Below, one piece after another: positions 8,563 through 18,529 of a stretch of 64,000 nt of DNA. Below the pieces are notes generated by a model. The model saw only the letters and a program-made list of their open reading frames with translations. It ran no database searches and had not been told where the DNA came from. Within the stretch, counting starts at the first letter, position 1, and every line of letters starts with the position of its first letter. Both the position numbers and the translations under genes were made by a program. Origin of the DNA: OMG group bacterium (lineage in GTDB: Bacteria; Pseudomonadota; Gammaproteobacteria; Pseudomonadales; Azotimanducaceae). The stretch lies in contig JAAXGW010000039.1 in NCBI GenBank assembly GCA_012267385.1, positions 7,264 to 71,263 of the forward strand, read 5' to 3'.

Positions 8563-9052
8563 CATCGGTTTTATCATTACCGCGGCATTGAGTATCTTCG
8601 TCTCTGCTTTTCACAGTTTTGCGTTTTTACCAGAATTCGTGAGTTACTTCACACCCAACGTCGCGTTGTTGGTATGCTTCTATTGGGCTTCCAATACCAA
8701 CACTTCAGTTTCTCTACTGATACCATTTGCGACGGGTTTCTTCCTTGACACATTATTTGCGTATCCATTCGGATTGAATTCACTTATTCTTTGTCTAATA
8801 ACCTATCTAGGTATGAAGATTCCCAAACGTGAAAATAAAGCAGTGCTACGATTTCAATTGGCTGGATTGGGTATTGTGTGCATATTGGCCGAACTCGTGA
8901 GATATTTGAGCCTAGTGTTTGTCGCAGACACTCCGCTACCTTCTCCACTTGTTCTCGTATTATCTGTGATAGGAACGCTAGTGACTTGGGTTCTTGTGGT
9001 CTTTCTACTTGACCGTTGGTTAGTATCTGAAGAAACAGAGGTCTCATTTTGA
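8540..9052 (+). CDS. mreD: Rod-shape-determining protein MreD (start uncertain)
   Basis: A multi-spanning inner-membrane protein matching MreD in its FTPNVALLVCFYW, GFFLDTLFAYPFGLNSL and CLITYLGMKI segments. The first conventional start is TTG at 8588 (154 residues), but it has no ribosome binding site and would cut the first membrane helix short. The frame stays open upstream to 8522 and encodes NNIGFIITAALSIF, which aligns with the expected start of helix 1. No ATG, GTG or TTG lies in that extension. GGAG at 8530-8533 sits 6 bases before ATT at 8540 and 9 before CTG at 8543, so a non-standard start is likely, giving about 170 residues and a short overlap with mreC. The 5' end is an inference. 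Confidence 0.8.
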   Translation: MLKLPRNNIGFIITAALSIFVSAFHSFAFLPEFVSYFTPNVALLVCFYWASNTNTSVSLLIPFATGFFLDTLFAYPFGLNSLILCLITYLGMKIPKRENKAVLRFQLAGLGIVCILAELVRYLSLVFVADTPLPSPLVLVLSVIGTLVTWVLVVFLLDRWLVSEETEVSF

Positions 9053-9112
9053 AAGTTACTCAGTGGCCCAGGAACGAGTTCAAACTGAAGAACACTTTCA
9101 TTCGCGTCAATT

Positions 9113-12100
9113 TTGGTCGTCAAATTTGAAATCGAAAATCTCAATCGACGAATTGCTAGCATTGTGCTGAAGTTACTACTCAAGATACTGTTAAATACGC
9201 TCACAATCTTAGTGGTGCTATTCGCTGGCTTGTTTTCCCTCGCGCGCATAGGATCGTTGTTTGCACCAAACTACGTTGACAACCTGAACCAGAGATTTGC
9301 CGAACAGGGGTTAGAGTTCTCCGAACTAAAGGTCAGGTGGAGCGGTATCAATCCTGTGATAGAAATTGGTGAAATAACAAGTTCAAGCTTACACATCAAA
9401 GATGTCACTGCCGAACTCGACACTCTGGCCTCGTTTTGGCACAACTCCTATGTGTTTCGCACGATTCAAGTGGAACATGTATCGTTGGACTTAGTAGAAC
9501 AGACTACTTGTAAAGTTGAACTCCCTAGGCCTGGAGAGGGTTCGTTTGGTATTGACAGGATCTTGCGCAACACTGAAAACATTGATGTAACGTTTAGTAG
9601 TTCAGTAACTTGCGGATCTGCAAATTTTGAGCACGAAGGATTCTTGCGGACAGTAAAGCAAAACGATGTATATCGCCTTCACGCAACGATTCGTGATTTA
9701 GATGAGTGTGATCATTGCTCAATTTCTTTGCTCTACGAATCAAGTTCTCGAGGGTATTGGCGGCGTACACAAGAACGTGTGCTCAATGTTCAAGCACACG
9801 ATTTTGTCGTGCCAACTAGCTTATTAGGTTGGGACTTTCTAGAGGAGACTGTCGTAAACGCGCAGGTGTTGATGAGTGGGACCTCAGAGTCTGCATCACT
9901 GATTGGAAACATTGACCTGCAACCGACCAATCCTTCAGGAATTCCAGCAGGTCTGTTTTTAGATTTGAGCTTTGGATTTGAGGAGCTGGGATTCGCCGGA
10001 AAAATAGACGCGTCGTTGGTGGATCGCAACAATGAAGTGGTCGCCAAGTTGGAGCACTTTGTACACCAAAATCTCAACACAAACCGTATCCACGGATGGA
10101 GTCATGACATTTCTGCTGCGACCGTCAACTCTTTCATGGACATTTTTGGTGTGTCGGGGCACCCGGTTCGAAACTTGGTCGGTGGGCTCGCACCTGCTGG
10201 TATGTTAGCCACAGTGCAGTGGGTACAAGACAGTTTAGGTGTTAGGTATTGGGCGGCGGTAGACCAGCTCCAGATGCAACAGTACCGAGGCATACCCTCG
10301 TTGACTTTAGATTCCTTGGTTCTCACTGGGCGTGGGGCTTTAATTCTCGCTGAAGCCACAACACAACAAGTAGACATTGATGAAGCGATTTTTTTATCTG
10401 CACCGCTCTCCTTAACTACAGTCGAATTTTCAAGTTTAGCGATGTGGAAGCAAGACTATTTGGGTTCCATACTGCAAGGCCACTGGATTCCCACTTCGGA
10501 TGCGGTTGCGATTGACTTCAACATTGATTTTCGCAAGTATTTTCCGAGTGGGCGTCAGCAGGTAGAGTTAGCGCTTGATACTCCGAGCTTGTCTGTTACA
10601 CAGTTGCGACCCTATTTAGGTGCGTTTGTATCTCAAGAAACTTACATTTGGATCGAGAAAGCGGTTAATCATGCTCAGTTTAGTGAGGCTAGACTACAGT
10701 TTGTTCAAAGTACGAATGAATTAAATCAGCAAACAAACGCGATCGAGATTTATGCGCTCATCGACGATGCTGAGGTAACTTTCCTTGAGGATTGGCCGGA
10801 AGTTGTTCAGGGTACTGGACGCTTCTGGTTGACGCAAGAAGAACTTATGATCGAGGTTACTTCCGCATACACACACGGCAGCCATATTGAGCAGGGAACC
10901 ATATTTTTACCCTTTGCAGAACCATTGATAGAGCTTGAGTTTACGGCGGATTCAAACTTCTTACTACTGCAAAGCTATTTAGCAGAATCGCCAATAACAG
11001 AACTACTTCCCTTTGATCCATTGGAGTATGATGGGTCTGGAGCGATCGACTTGACGGCTTCGATGAAAATTCCGTTGATGCCAGAACAGGAGGATGTGTG
11101 GGATGTACATCTTGATGTAGTGTTTGCGGATGTGACTCTCAACATCCTTACCGCAGACATTGAACTAAAGGACACTTTCGGTAGTGTAGGATATCAATTT
11201 CCGCACTCCTTTTCGAGTTCGGAACTTTCAGCGAAATTTCACAACAATCCTGTCTCTTTGGATTTGAGCACTCGTCAAGGCGATTCGGATTCTCTCGAAG
11301 TAATACTTGCGTTCGATCTAAATACTTCGATTGACGCTATATCCCACACTACAGGTGAATGGCTTCACTCAATTGCCAGTGGGACAACTCATGCTTCCGG
11401 CGAAATAGTCTTTCCTATCAATGGTGACACGACTCCTACGATCGATGTACGCACTGATTTGGTCGGTGTTGCTTTGAATCTGCCAAAGCCTTTTCAAAAA
11501 GAAGTTGACCACAATCGCCCGTTACATGTACAGATTACATTAGCAGAAACGATGATTGTGGACATTAAGATGGACGAGTTGAGCATTCATACCGTTGCCG
11601 CTGAGGGTTCTCCGTTGCGAGGAAGTGTCGGATTGAGTGCGCCTCCTCCGCAATTGACTCAATCCACTAGAAATTGGCTCATCGCCGGCAGTGTAGCTGA
11701 GCTTGTATTCCCAATCGACCAAACGTCTGATGCTTCGCTACCCGTTGGCTTAGACATCGAGTTCGACGATCTTCGAATCGACAAACTTGTACGCGGGCGG
11801 TTCCAGTTGCACGACTTAGTATTGAACGGTACTTTTGGCGGCGAGAGTTCCGCGATGACGGCAAACGCGGAGGAAGGTAAAGCGTCTTTGTCCCGAGAAC
11901 AAGGTCTAGATTGGAAACTAGCAGTCGAACAGCTGAGGTTTTGGATTAGCGCTTTCGACACTCCGAACGATGCACCCATGGAACCAGCAATTTTCTTACA
12001 GTTGCCTCCAGTTAGTGTGTCAGTGCAAGACTTGTACATGTTCACTGAGGAAGGAGAAGCAGAAGACTTTGGAAGTTGGTCGTTCGAGCTAGAGACAACT

Positions 12101-12889
12101 GACCATGAGGTTCATTTACAGGATGTCGTTGCGGAGATCCGTGGTGTGACCGTCGACACTCGCGATCATGTTGGAATAGTTTGGGACACTGAGAAGAACG
12201 AAACTCGGTTCAATGGTGTCATCTCAGGCGATAATCTATTACAAGTGCTTCCAAAATTTGATGTCGAAGCAGAAATCGAAAGTGAGAACTTCACCGTCAA
12301 TAGTGACCTAGTGTGGCCTGGTTCGCCGTTTGATGTCGACGCTTTGAAAATGAGCGGAAGAATCCATGGTGATGCTAATAACGGAACGTTGTTAGAGGTT
12401 GATGCTGGTCAAGGTATTCTGCGACTTCTCAGCATGTTCAATATCGCTTCAATCATACAAGGTATGAACTTCAATCCCACCAATGTTTTTGCGAAGGGAT
12501 TTCAATTTGATCGAATTTTGTACGATGTGACTTTGGACCAGTCCATCGTGCAGATTAAGGAACCGATCCATATCAAAGGACAAAGTTCCGAACTGATGTT
12601 TAGTGGCAATGCGAATTTAGCCGACGCGAATTTGACTATGGATGTTGTTGTTAGATTGCCCTTTACCACGAATTTGAAGTGGTATGTCGCCTTGATGACC
12701 GGCAACCCGACAGCGTTTCTGGGAACACTTATCGGTAGTAGAATTTTTAAATCTCAATTAAACCGAATTTCAAGTGCAAAATACAGAGTGGAAGGGACTT
12801 TCGAGACCCCAGAAATAGAACTTATCGGCTTCTTCAATGATGACTTATCGGAGTCACCGAGCGAGGGAGAAGTGATTGATGAAGAGTGA
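9113..12889 (+). CDS. yhdP: YhdP family AsmA-like envelope protein
   Basis: 1258 residues, the usual size. One N-terminal membrane helix (LNTLTILVVLFAGLFSLARI) is followed by a very long, beta-rich region typical of the DUF3971/AsmA-like group, ending with GMNFNPTNVFAKGFQFDRI and a helix-plus-tail end. YhdP is one of the bridge-like proteins that carry phospholipid between the inner and outer membranes; that role is family knowledge. The TTG start at 9113 is the only good candidate. Its place between mreD and tldD matches other gammaproteobacteria, but the maf and rng genes usually found here are missing. Confidence 0.88.
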   Translation: MVVKFEIENLNRRIASIVLKLLLKILLNTLTILVVLFAGLFSLARIGSLFAPNYVDNLNQRFAEQGLEFSELKVRWSGINPVIEIGEITSSSLHIKDVTAELDTLASFWHNSYVFRTIQVEHVSLDLVEQTTCKVELPRPGEGSFGIDRILRNTENIDVTFSSSVTCGSANFEHEGFLRTVKQNDVYRLHATIRDLDECDHCSISLLYESSSRGYWRRTQERVLNVQAHDFVVPTSLLGWDFLEETVVNAQVLMSGTSESASLIGNIDLQPTNPSGIPAGLFLDLSFGFEELGFAGKIDASLVDRNNEVVAKLEHFVHQNLNTNRIHGWSHDISAATVNSFMDIFGVSGHPVRNLVGGLAPAGMLATVQWVQDSLGVRYWAAVDQLQMQQYRGIPSLTLDSLVLTGRGALILAEATTQQVDIDEAIFLSAPLSLTTVEFSSLAMWKQDYLGSILQGHWIPTSDAVAIDFNIDFRKYFPSGRQQVELALDTPSLSVTQLRPYLGAFVSQETYIWIEKAVNHAQFSEARLQFVQSTNELNQQTNAIEIYALIDDAEVTFLEDWPEVVQGTGRFWLTQEELMIEVTSAYTHGSHIEQGTIFLPFAEPLIELEFTADSNFLLLQSYLAESPITELLPFDPLEYDGSGAIDLTASMKIPLMPEQEDVWDVHLDVVFADVTLNILTADIELKDTFGSVGYQFPHSFSSSELSAKFHNNPVSLDLSTRQGDSDSLEVILAFDLNTSIDAISHTTGEWLHSIASGTTHASGEIVFPINGDTTPTIDVRTDLVGVALNLPKPFQKEVDHNRPLHVQITLAETMIVDIKMDELSIHTVAAEGSPLRGSVGLSAPPPQLTQSTRNWLIAGSVAELVFPIDQTSDASLPVGLDIEFDDLRIDKLVRGRFQLHDLVLNGTFGGESSAMTANAEEGKASLSREQGLDWKLAVEQLRFWISAFDTPNDAPMEPAIFLQLPPVSVSVQDLYMFTEEGEAEDFGSWSFELETTDHEVHLQDVVAEIRGVTVDTRDHVGIVWDTEKNETRFNGVISGDNLLQVLPKFDVEAEIESENFTVNSDLVWPGSPFDVDALKMSGRIHGDANNGTLLEVDAGQGILRLLSMFNIASIIQGMNFNPTNVFAKGFQFDRILYDVTLDQSIVQIKEPIHIKGQSSELMFSGNANLADANLTMDVVVRLPFTTNLKWYVALMTGNPTAFLGTLIGSRIFKSQLNRISSAKYRVEGTFETPEIELIGFFNDDLSESPSEGEVIDEE

Positions 12890-12913
12890 CAATTCTCGCA
12901 GGAGAGCAAAGAA

Positions 12914-14359
12914 ATGACCGAGACCGTATCAAATAGTGCGAAACAAGACCTACTGACCACAGGGGACATATCTGATGGTCAATTAGAAACCATGATGTCT
13001 AGGATGATGTCTCGTGAAATCGATCGAGGTGAACTCTTTTTCCAGTGTAGGCGAAATGAATCGTGGTCTTTGGAACAAGGTATCGTTAAGAGTGCCGGTT
13101 TTTCGGTTTCTCGAGGTATTGGAGCACGAGCGATCAGTGGTGAGAAGAGTGGTTTTGCGTACGCGGACGATATTCAACTTGACGTGCTTGAGCAAACGTC
13201 AAGTGCGGCAAGATCAATAGCACGAGTGGGGAGCTCAAAGAGCACCAACGTACCTGTGAAACGCCAACTTCCGGAATTCTATCAGGGCATCGACCCAATT
13301 GTTTCGGTCTCGAAAGACGACAAGGTCAAACTCTTGTCTCGAATAGATAAATTTGCGCGATCATTGGATCCACGCGTCAAAGAGGTATCGGTGTCGATCA
13401 ATGCCAACCATGAATCTACCTATATATACTCAAGTGATGGCACGGACCACGGCGATGTTCGTCCACTTGTGCGTTTTGGCGTGTCAGTGGTAGTAGAACA
13501 AAACGGTAGGCGCGAAAATGGTAATTCTGGTGGTGGTGGTCGACATGATTTATCTTGGTTGTACGAGAATGAAACAGCAGAGAACTTCGCTCGGGAAGCA
13601 GTGCGACAAGCACTTACAAATCTTGAGGCAGTAGATGCTCCAGCGGGACCGATGCCCGTAGTTCTCGGACCTGGATGGCCCGGTGTGCTATTACACGAAG
13701 CTGTCGGTCACGGCTTGGAAGGTGATTTCAATCGTAAGGGAACTTCGACATTTTCAAACCGCATTGGAGAACTAGTCGCCTCTCCGTTGTGCACCATTGT
13801 TGACGACGCTACGATCCCAAACCGTCGTGGTTCGCTCACCATTGACGATGAAGGAACTCCAGGTCAGAGAACAGTGTTGATCGAAAACGGTGTTTTGCGC
13901 GGATACATGCAAGACAAACTAAACGCAAAGCTTATGGGAGTGGCTAGCACGGGGAACGGACGTCGAGAATCCTATGCCCATCAGCCACTACCTCGCATGA
14001 CGAACACATTCATGCTTGCCGGCAACAGTGATCCGGAAGAAATTGTTAAGAGCGTAGATCGGGGTGTCTATGCGAAAACGTTTGGTGGCGGACAAGTCGA
14101 CATCACTTCAGGTCAGTTTGTATTTTCGGCGACGGAAGCCTATCTGATCGAAAACGGAAAGATCACAGTACCCGTTAAAGGCGCAACGCTCATCGGAAAC
14201 GGTCCCGAAATTATGACCAGAGTTTCTATGGTTGGAAACGACTTGGAACTCGATCTAGGGGTCGGAGTTTGCGGTAAAGAAGGACAGGGAGTTCCAGTAG
14301 GAGTCGGTCAACCTACGCTAAAGATTGATCAGATTACCGTTGGGGGAACTCAAGCATGA
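12914..14359 (+). CDS. tldD: Metalloprotease TldD
   Basis: 481 residues, usual length. The zinc motif HEAVGHG is at residues 261-267 (HExxxH), in the context [19 protein letters not shown], and the C-terminal half has [20 protein letters not shown]. TldD forms a heterodimeric protease with PmbA (TldE) that trims unfolded peptides, for example in CcdA degradation and microcin B17 maturation. An AGGAG lies upstream of the ATG. The stop overlaps the pmbA start by four bases (ATGA), so the two subunits are made together; elsewhere yjgA often separates them. Confidence 0.95.
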   Translation: MTETVSNSAKQDLLTTGDISDGQLETMMSRMMSREIDRGELFFQCRRNESWSLEQGIVKSAGFSVSRGIGARAISGEKSGFAYADDIQLDVLEQTSSAARSIARVGSSKSTNVPVKRQLPEFYQGIDPIVSVSKDDKVKLLSRIDKFARSLDPRVKEVSVSINANHESTYIYSSDGTDHGDVRPLVRFGVSVVVEQNGRRENGNSGGGGRHDLSWLYENETAENFAREAVRQALTNLEAVDAPAGPMPVVLGPGWPGVLLHEAVGHGLEGDFNRKGTSTFSNRIGELVASPLCTIVDDATIPNRRGSLTIDDEGTPGQRTVLIENGVLRGYMQDKLNAKLMGVASTGNGRRESYAHQPLPRMTNTFMLAGNSDPEEIVKSVDRGVYAKTFGGGQVDITSGQFVFSATEAYLIENGKITVPVKGATLIGNGPEIMTRVSMVGNDLELDLGVGVCGKEGQGVPVGVGQPTLKIDQITVGGTQA

Positions 14360-15732
14360 CCACTACGTTGGTTGATGTAAAAGAAGACACAGCGCAAACT
14401 GTACATACACCTGACGACGAAGCGAAATTATCAGAGTTTGTAAGTCGAATCCTGGAAGTTGCTAAATCGGGCGGCGCAACTGCCGCTGAAGTTACAGCCG
14501 GTGACGACGTCGGACTCGACGTTAAGATGCGGGAAGGCGATATTGATACTGTCGAATTCAGTCGCGATCGTGGTTTTGACATTACAGTATATCGCGGAAA
14601 TCGTCGGGGTAATGCCAGTACCACTGACACGCGAGAAGAATCAATCCAAGAAGCAGTGAATGCCGCGCTTGCGATAGCAGAACACACTGAGGAGGACTCC
14701 TTTAGTGGTCTAGCAGATCCCGATATGCTAGCTGTTAATTTTCCCGACTTAGATTTGTATCGCTGTGATCCGATGGATGTGGAACATCTGAAAGATGCTG
14801 CACAAACCGCTGAATCTACCGCTCTGGAATTTGATGAGAAAATCTATCGATCCGATGGGGCAAGGGCGAGTGTTTCATCGAATTGTGTCGCCTATGGTAA
14901 CAGTCTTGGCTTTTTGCACGCGTACCGAAGTTCTAATTCGAGTCTATATGCCGATGTGATCGCGAAGAGTAGCAATGGGATGCAGCGCGCTGCTTGGTTC
15001 ACCATGGCTCGGCAGCGTAGCGAACTAGACACACCCGAATTCGTTGGTACCAAAGCCGCAGAGCACGCGATTCGAAAGTTAGATCCCCGACCGATTCCCA
15101 CTGGAGAATATCCCGTGCTCTTTGACCAGACCGTAGCGATGGGACTCATACTGCACATTCTCAACGCTTTGTCTGGTAGACCTCAGTATTTACGTTCAAC
15201 GTATTTGCTCGACTCGTTAGAGAAACAAGTAACATCGACTGAAGTTTCGCTAAAGGAATATCCGTTTATTCCAGGTGCCATGGGTAGTCGCGCGTACGAT
15301 TCTGAAGGCGTGGCGACATCAGAAAAATATATCGTTGAAAATGGTATGGCGAAGAACTATTTACTCAGTAGCTATTCGGGTCGAAAGTTGGGAATGCAGT
15401 CCACTGGGAATGCCTCTGGTGTGTGTAACTTGACGGTCGAAGCGCAGACACTTCCTCTAACAGACGTTTTAAAGCAGATGGACAGAGGCTTAGTTGTCAC
15501 TTCGCTTATGGGTCAAGGAGTGAATATCTTGACGGGAGATTATTCCCGAGGTGCGTCTGGTTATTGGGTGGAAAATGGCGAGTATGCTCATGCTGTGGAC
15601 GAACTTACGGTCGCCGCGAAACTAGACGACATGTATAAAAACATGGTCGCATTTGGAGATGATGTCGAGACCCGTCGCAACATTCGTACTGGATCTATTC
15701 TTATATCCAACATGACAGTTGCCGCGTTGTAG
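14356..15732 (+). CDS. pmbA: Metalloprotease subunit PmbA/TldE
   Basis: 458 residues, the expected size, and homologous in fold to TldD but without the HExxxH motif, as normal for this subunit. Family segments include [20 protein letters not shown] near the N-terminus and [20 protein letters not shown] near the C-terminus. It pairs with TldD to form the active protease. It ends the rightward mre-tld block; a convergent gap with two hairpins separates it from the DsbA-like gene. Confidence 0.94.
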   Translation: MTTTLVDVKEDTAQTVHTPDDEAKLSEFVSRILEVAKSGGATAAEVTAGDDVGLDVKMREGDIDTVEFSRDRGFDITVYRGNRRGNASTTDTREESIQEAVNAALAIAEHTEEDSFSGLADPDMLAVNFPDLDLYRCDPMDVEHLKDAAQTAESTALEFDEKIYRSDGARASVSSNCVAYGNSLGFLHAYRSSNSSLYADVIAKSSNGMQRAAWFTMARQRSELDTPEFVGTKAAEHAIRKLDPRPIPTGEYPVLFDQTVAMGLILHILNALSGRPQYLRSTYLLDSLEKQVTSTEVSLKEYPFIPGAMGSRAYDSEGVATSEKYIVENGMAKNYLLSSYSGRKLGMQSTGNASGVCNLTVEAQTLPLTDVLKQMDRGLVVTSLMGQGVNILTGDYSRGASGYWVENGEYAHAVDELTVAAKLDDMYKNMVAFGDDVETRRNIRTGSILISNMTVAAL

Positions 15733-15896
15733 CGTATATAGCTTCAGCTAGCTTACAACACGAGCAGGAACGCTCAAATCTAACAGCCCAGTTGGACCGC
15801 GAGCTTAGGGCACACAGTGATGTTTGCGGGAGAGTACCAACAGTGGTATGGCTGAATTTCTATGTGAAAGCAGACCGCGACTCCCTACGAACAATC

Positions 15897-15937
15897 TAAC
15901 TACGCTCGTAGTTATGGAGCATCGCTCGATCCTCCAT
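15897..15937. terminator. Two adjacent hairpins between convergent genes
   Basis: TAACTACG at 15897-15904 pairs with CGTAGTTA at 15907-15914. Immediately after, ATGGAG (15914-15919) and ATCG (15921-15924) pair with CGAT (15927-15930) and CTCCAT (15932-15937), with one C-C mismatch. They lie between the end of pmbA and the end of the oppositely oriented DsbA-like gene, the right place for a two-way terminator. Neither has a strong T-run, so termination strength is uncertain. Confidence 0.45.
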
Positions 15938-15958
15938 ATCCACTAGTTTAGTTGTGCT

Positions 15959-16675
15959 CTAAAGGACCGGCGGACTACTAGGAAGCTTCTGTTCATTCGT
16001 GCTGACGCTTCGGCGATCGGCACGGACTTTATCTGTGAGAAAGTCAACAATAAGAAAAATTCGTTTGCGCGACTGAGCAGTTCTCGTATTCACGAGGTAC
16101 TTACCATCCACAACCACGCTCGGAGTGTTCTTTATTCCCATCGATTGAACCCTCTCGTGAATTTTCAGTATTTCGTCCACAATTGAGTCATCTTCGTAAA
16201 AGGTCTCTCGGAACACTTTCGGATCAATCTGCGCTTGTTCTTTAAATAGTTGCTGGATGTTTTTGGGTTCGTGCATCGCTCGTTTATCTTCGTGTATTGC
16301 TTCAAACATCGGTATGTGCACGGCGTCAAGTACATCAAGCTCAATGGCAGTATAGTAGGCTTTCGCGAGCAACGCCCAGCTTTCCTGAAAAACAACAGCT
16401 TCACGCTTAAATTCGACATCGTCTGCTTTGTTTTCCAGCCAATTCGAGATTTGAACTTCAAACTTTTTGCAAGCAAGGCAACCATAAGAGAAGTACTCGA
16501 TCACTGTGATTTTTTCGGATGAATCAGAATCGCTTTCGTTAGCTTCGATTTCTTCTTTGTTCTCAAGAACGTGGTAATCGATTCCCGTTTCGTATTCTTC
16601 CGTAGTAGTTCCTGCTTGAACTATCCAGAAGACCATACACGCGATGCTTGCTCGCTTAAGGACTAATGACTTCAT
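15959..16675 (-). CDS. DsbA-like periplasmic thiol:disulfide oxidoreductase
   Basis: 238 residues from the ATG at 16675, which gives a clean signal peptide (MKSLVLKRASIACMVFWIVQAG); an upstream start at 16735 would put 20 polar residues before it. The thioredoxin fold is clear: VIEYFSYGCLACKKFEVQ holds the active-site CxxC, and NTPSVVVDGKY supplies the cis-proline loop. The dipeptide between the cysteines is LA rather than the usual PH of DsbA, which should change the redox potential. An acidic stretch (EIEANESDSDSSEK) follows the signal peptide. The likely role is disulfide formation in exported proteins. No dsbB is in the window. Confidence 0.8.
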   Translation of the reverse strand: MKSLVLKRASIACMVFWIVQAGTTTEEYETGIDYHVLENKEEIEANESDSDSSEKITVIEYFSYGCLACKKFEVQISNWLENKADDVEFKREAVVFQESWALLAKAYYTAIELDVLDAVHIPMFEAIHEDKRAMHEPKNIQQLFKEQAQIDPKVFRETFYEDDSIVDEILKIHERVQSMGIKNTPSVVVDGKYLVNTRTAQSRKRIFLIVDFLTDKVRADRRSVSTNEQKLPSSPPVL

Positions 16676-16903
16676 GGTACCAATTGCGGTTTGAATGTTA
16701 CGATTATGCAACTTTGTGCTTTTGTATCTTAGCACGGCTCAAAGAATTCGTTTTTGTGATCGTGTCAATGGTTACAGACTGCAGTTTGACCTGAGCAATG
16801 AATAAGCCCAAGTCATCCGAATAGAAGGACACAGACTAGGTCTAAGCGACAAGTAGAAAATTAAATTACATTTCCTGTGTTTGATTTGCGCTCACTGTGT
16901 TGT

Positions 16904-17173
16904 TCATTCTGGTTCGCCAAAACGATCAGCAATGAGTTGTTCAATTGTTTCATAGGCAGCGTCAGCTTCTTCACCATCGGTCTTTAAGATGAGTTCGCTA
17001 CCTTGAGTAGCAGCGAGAGTCATAATTTGCATCATACTCTTACCGTTAACAAGTTCGTTTTCAATGTATCCAAGTTCAATTGAACATGGAAAACTCTTGG
17101 CAACCTGGACGAATTTGGCTGATGCACGTGCGTGCATCCCTAGCTTATTGACGATTTTGACTCGGCCAAGCAT
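16904..17173 (-). CDS. ptsO: Phosphocarrier HPr-like protein NPr of the nitrogen PTS
   Basis: 89 residues. The phosphoryl-accepting histidine is H14 in NKLGMHARASAKF with R16 next to it, and S46 sits in NGKSMMQIM, the region that holds the regulatory serine in HPr. Placement directly after rapZ and ptsN identifies it as NPr rather than sugar-PTS HPr. It passes phosphate from EI-Ntr (PtsP, not in this window) to PtsN. Last gene of the leftward block starting at calX or kdsC, five bases after rapZ. Confidence 0.92.
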   Translation of the reverse strand: MLGRVKIVNKLGMHARASAKFVQVAKSFPCSIELGYIENELVNGKSMMQIMTLAATQGSELILKTDGEEADAAYETIEQLIADRFGEPE

Positions 17174-17178
17174 TTACT

Positions 17179-18036
17179 TTAGCCGTTACCATAGTCGCGA
17201 TGTCGGATGAGCACATGCGGGTAAGTCGACTTGAAAGCTTCAGCTAGTCTTTCGGCCATGTACACAGAGCGATGTCGACCACCGGTACATCCAAGAGCGA
17301 CGGTCAGATATGCAGTGTTTTGTTGCTCAAAAAGAGGTAACCAACTAGTTAACAAATCAACAATTTGTTGATACAGCTGTTCAACTACAGCGTGTTCCTC
17401 GAAGAATTTTTGGACGCTGAGGTCTCGTCCGCTCATGGCGCGCAATTCGGAAACCCAATGTGGATTCGGTAGGCACCGTAGATCAAATACGAAGTCAGCA
17501 TCGACGGGAACGCCCTTGCGATAAGCAAATGATCTAAACAAGAGCGACAACTGTTGATTACTCGATTCTATTAGACGTTCCTTGGTGACATTGACGAGGT
17601 CGTGCATGGTGAGTTCAGTTGTGTCAATTTTTAGATCAGCAACTTCGGCCAAATGCGCTAACACCTTACTCTCGCTTTCGATAGCTTGTCTAAGGTCTAC
17701 ACCTACGCGTTCAAGCGGATGGCGGCGTCTTGTTTCGTCAAACCGTTTTACCAGAACAGCACTGGTAGCGTCGAGGAAGACTAAACGTGGTCGAAATTGT
17801 TCAGAAGCTAATTCGTTCAAAATACTGGGTAGTTGAGTCAGGTCTGAAGTAGAACTTCTTGCGTCTACGGAAACCGCAATATTGGCGTGCCTGTTCCGCG
17901 AAACACTGTCTTCGACAAGTTGCACAATCAACGGAACTGGGAAGTTGTCGATGCACTTGAACCCACCGTCTTCTAAGGCATGTAGTACCGTACTCTTTCC
18001 TGAGCCAGATCTTCCGGTGATCACGTAGAGCTTCAT
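17179..18036 (-). CDS. rapZ: RNase adapter protein RapZ
   Basis: 285 residues from the ATG at 18036; a TTG at 18045 would overlap ptsN by eight bases, but ATG gives the standard N-terminus MKLYVITGRSGSGKST with the Walker A motif at 8-15. The C-terminal domain has LGCTGGRHRSVYMAERLAE and HVLIRHRDYGNG. In E. coli RapZ binds GlmZ small RNA and presents it to RNase E, tuning glucosamine-6-phosphate synthase; it also binds nucleotides. In this operon it links cell-envelope precursor supply to the nitrogen PTS. Confidence 0.93.
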   Translation of the reverse strand: MKLYVITGRSGSGKSTVLHALEDGGFKCIDNFPVPLIVQLVEDSVSRNRHANIAVSVDARSSTSDLTQLPSILNELASEQFRPRLVFLDATSAVLVKRFDETRRRHPLERVGVDLRQAIESESKVLAHLAEVADLKIDTTELTMHDLVNVTKERLIESSNQQLSLLFRSFAYRKGVPVDADFVFDLRCLPNPHWVSELRAMSGRDLSVQKFFEEHAVVEQLYQQIVDLLTSWLPLFEQQNTAYLTVALGCTGGRHRSVYMAERLAEAFKSTYPHVLIRHRDYGNG

Positions 18037-18037
18037 C

Positions 18038-18502
18038 TCAATCAATTTGCCTAGCGTAGTGCAAAAATGTGTCTCGCAAACTGATCGGTGACCTAATTTC
18101 CAACAACTGACTTAGCTGACTAGGGTTGGTGCACACTACCGCAATAGTCTTGAGGATTTGAAGGTGCGTTTCGTCGGTCTCTGGCGGAACTACGAGTGCA
18201 AACGCTAAGGCAACAGCACCGGCATTCCCGAAAGAAACCTCCGGCACAAAACGAAGTAACGCACCAATAGGCGCTACGCACTCGTCAAATCGGCAATGAG
18301 GTAGTGCTACCTTCGTGTCGTCAACAACCGTGCACCCAAGTTCTTCACGTTCGGTTAACTTTTCTAAGAGCTTGCGTGGATCGATGGATTTCCTTTCTTG
18401 ATGGATTATTTGCGCCGCATGCTGCAAAGCAGATTTTCTAGAGTGACAATTGTGTACGAACTTTACTGTTAACGGGGTAAAGATCGATTCAAAACAAATC
18501 AC
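18038..18502 (-). CDS. ptsN: Nitrogen-PTS EIIA protein PtsN
   Basis: 154 residues, usual size for EIIA-Ntr. The phosphorylated histidine is H69 in KVALPHCRFDE. The family fold continues with LALVVPPETDETHLQILKTIA. It receives phosphate from NPr and regulates potassium transport and other targets in its phosphorylation state. It lies between hpf and rapZ as in other gammaproteobacteria. Confidence 0.92.
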   Translation of the reverse strand: MICFESIFTPLTVKFVHNCHSRKSALQHAAQIIHQERKSIDPRKLLEKLTEREELGCTVVDDTKVALPHCRFDECVAPIGALLRFVPEVSFGNAGAVALAFALVVPPETDETHLQILKTIAVVCTNPSQLSQLLEIRSPISLRDTFLHYARQID

Positions 18503-18529
18503 GACGTGTCGGTGTTCGTAGCTCCGAAT

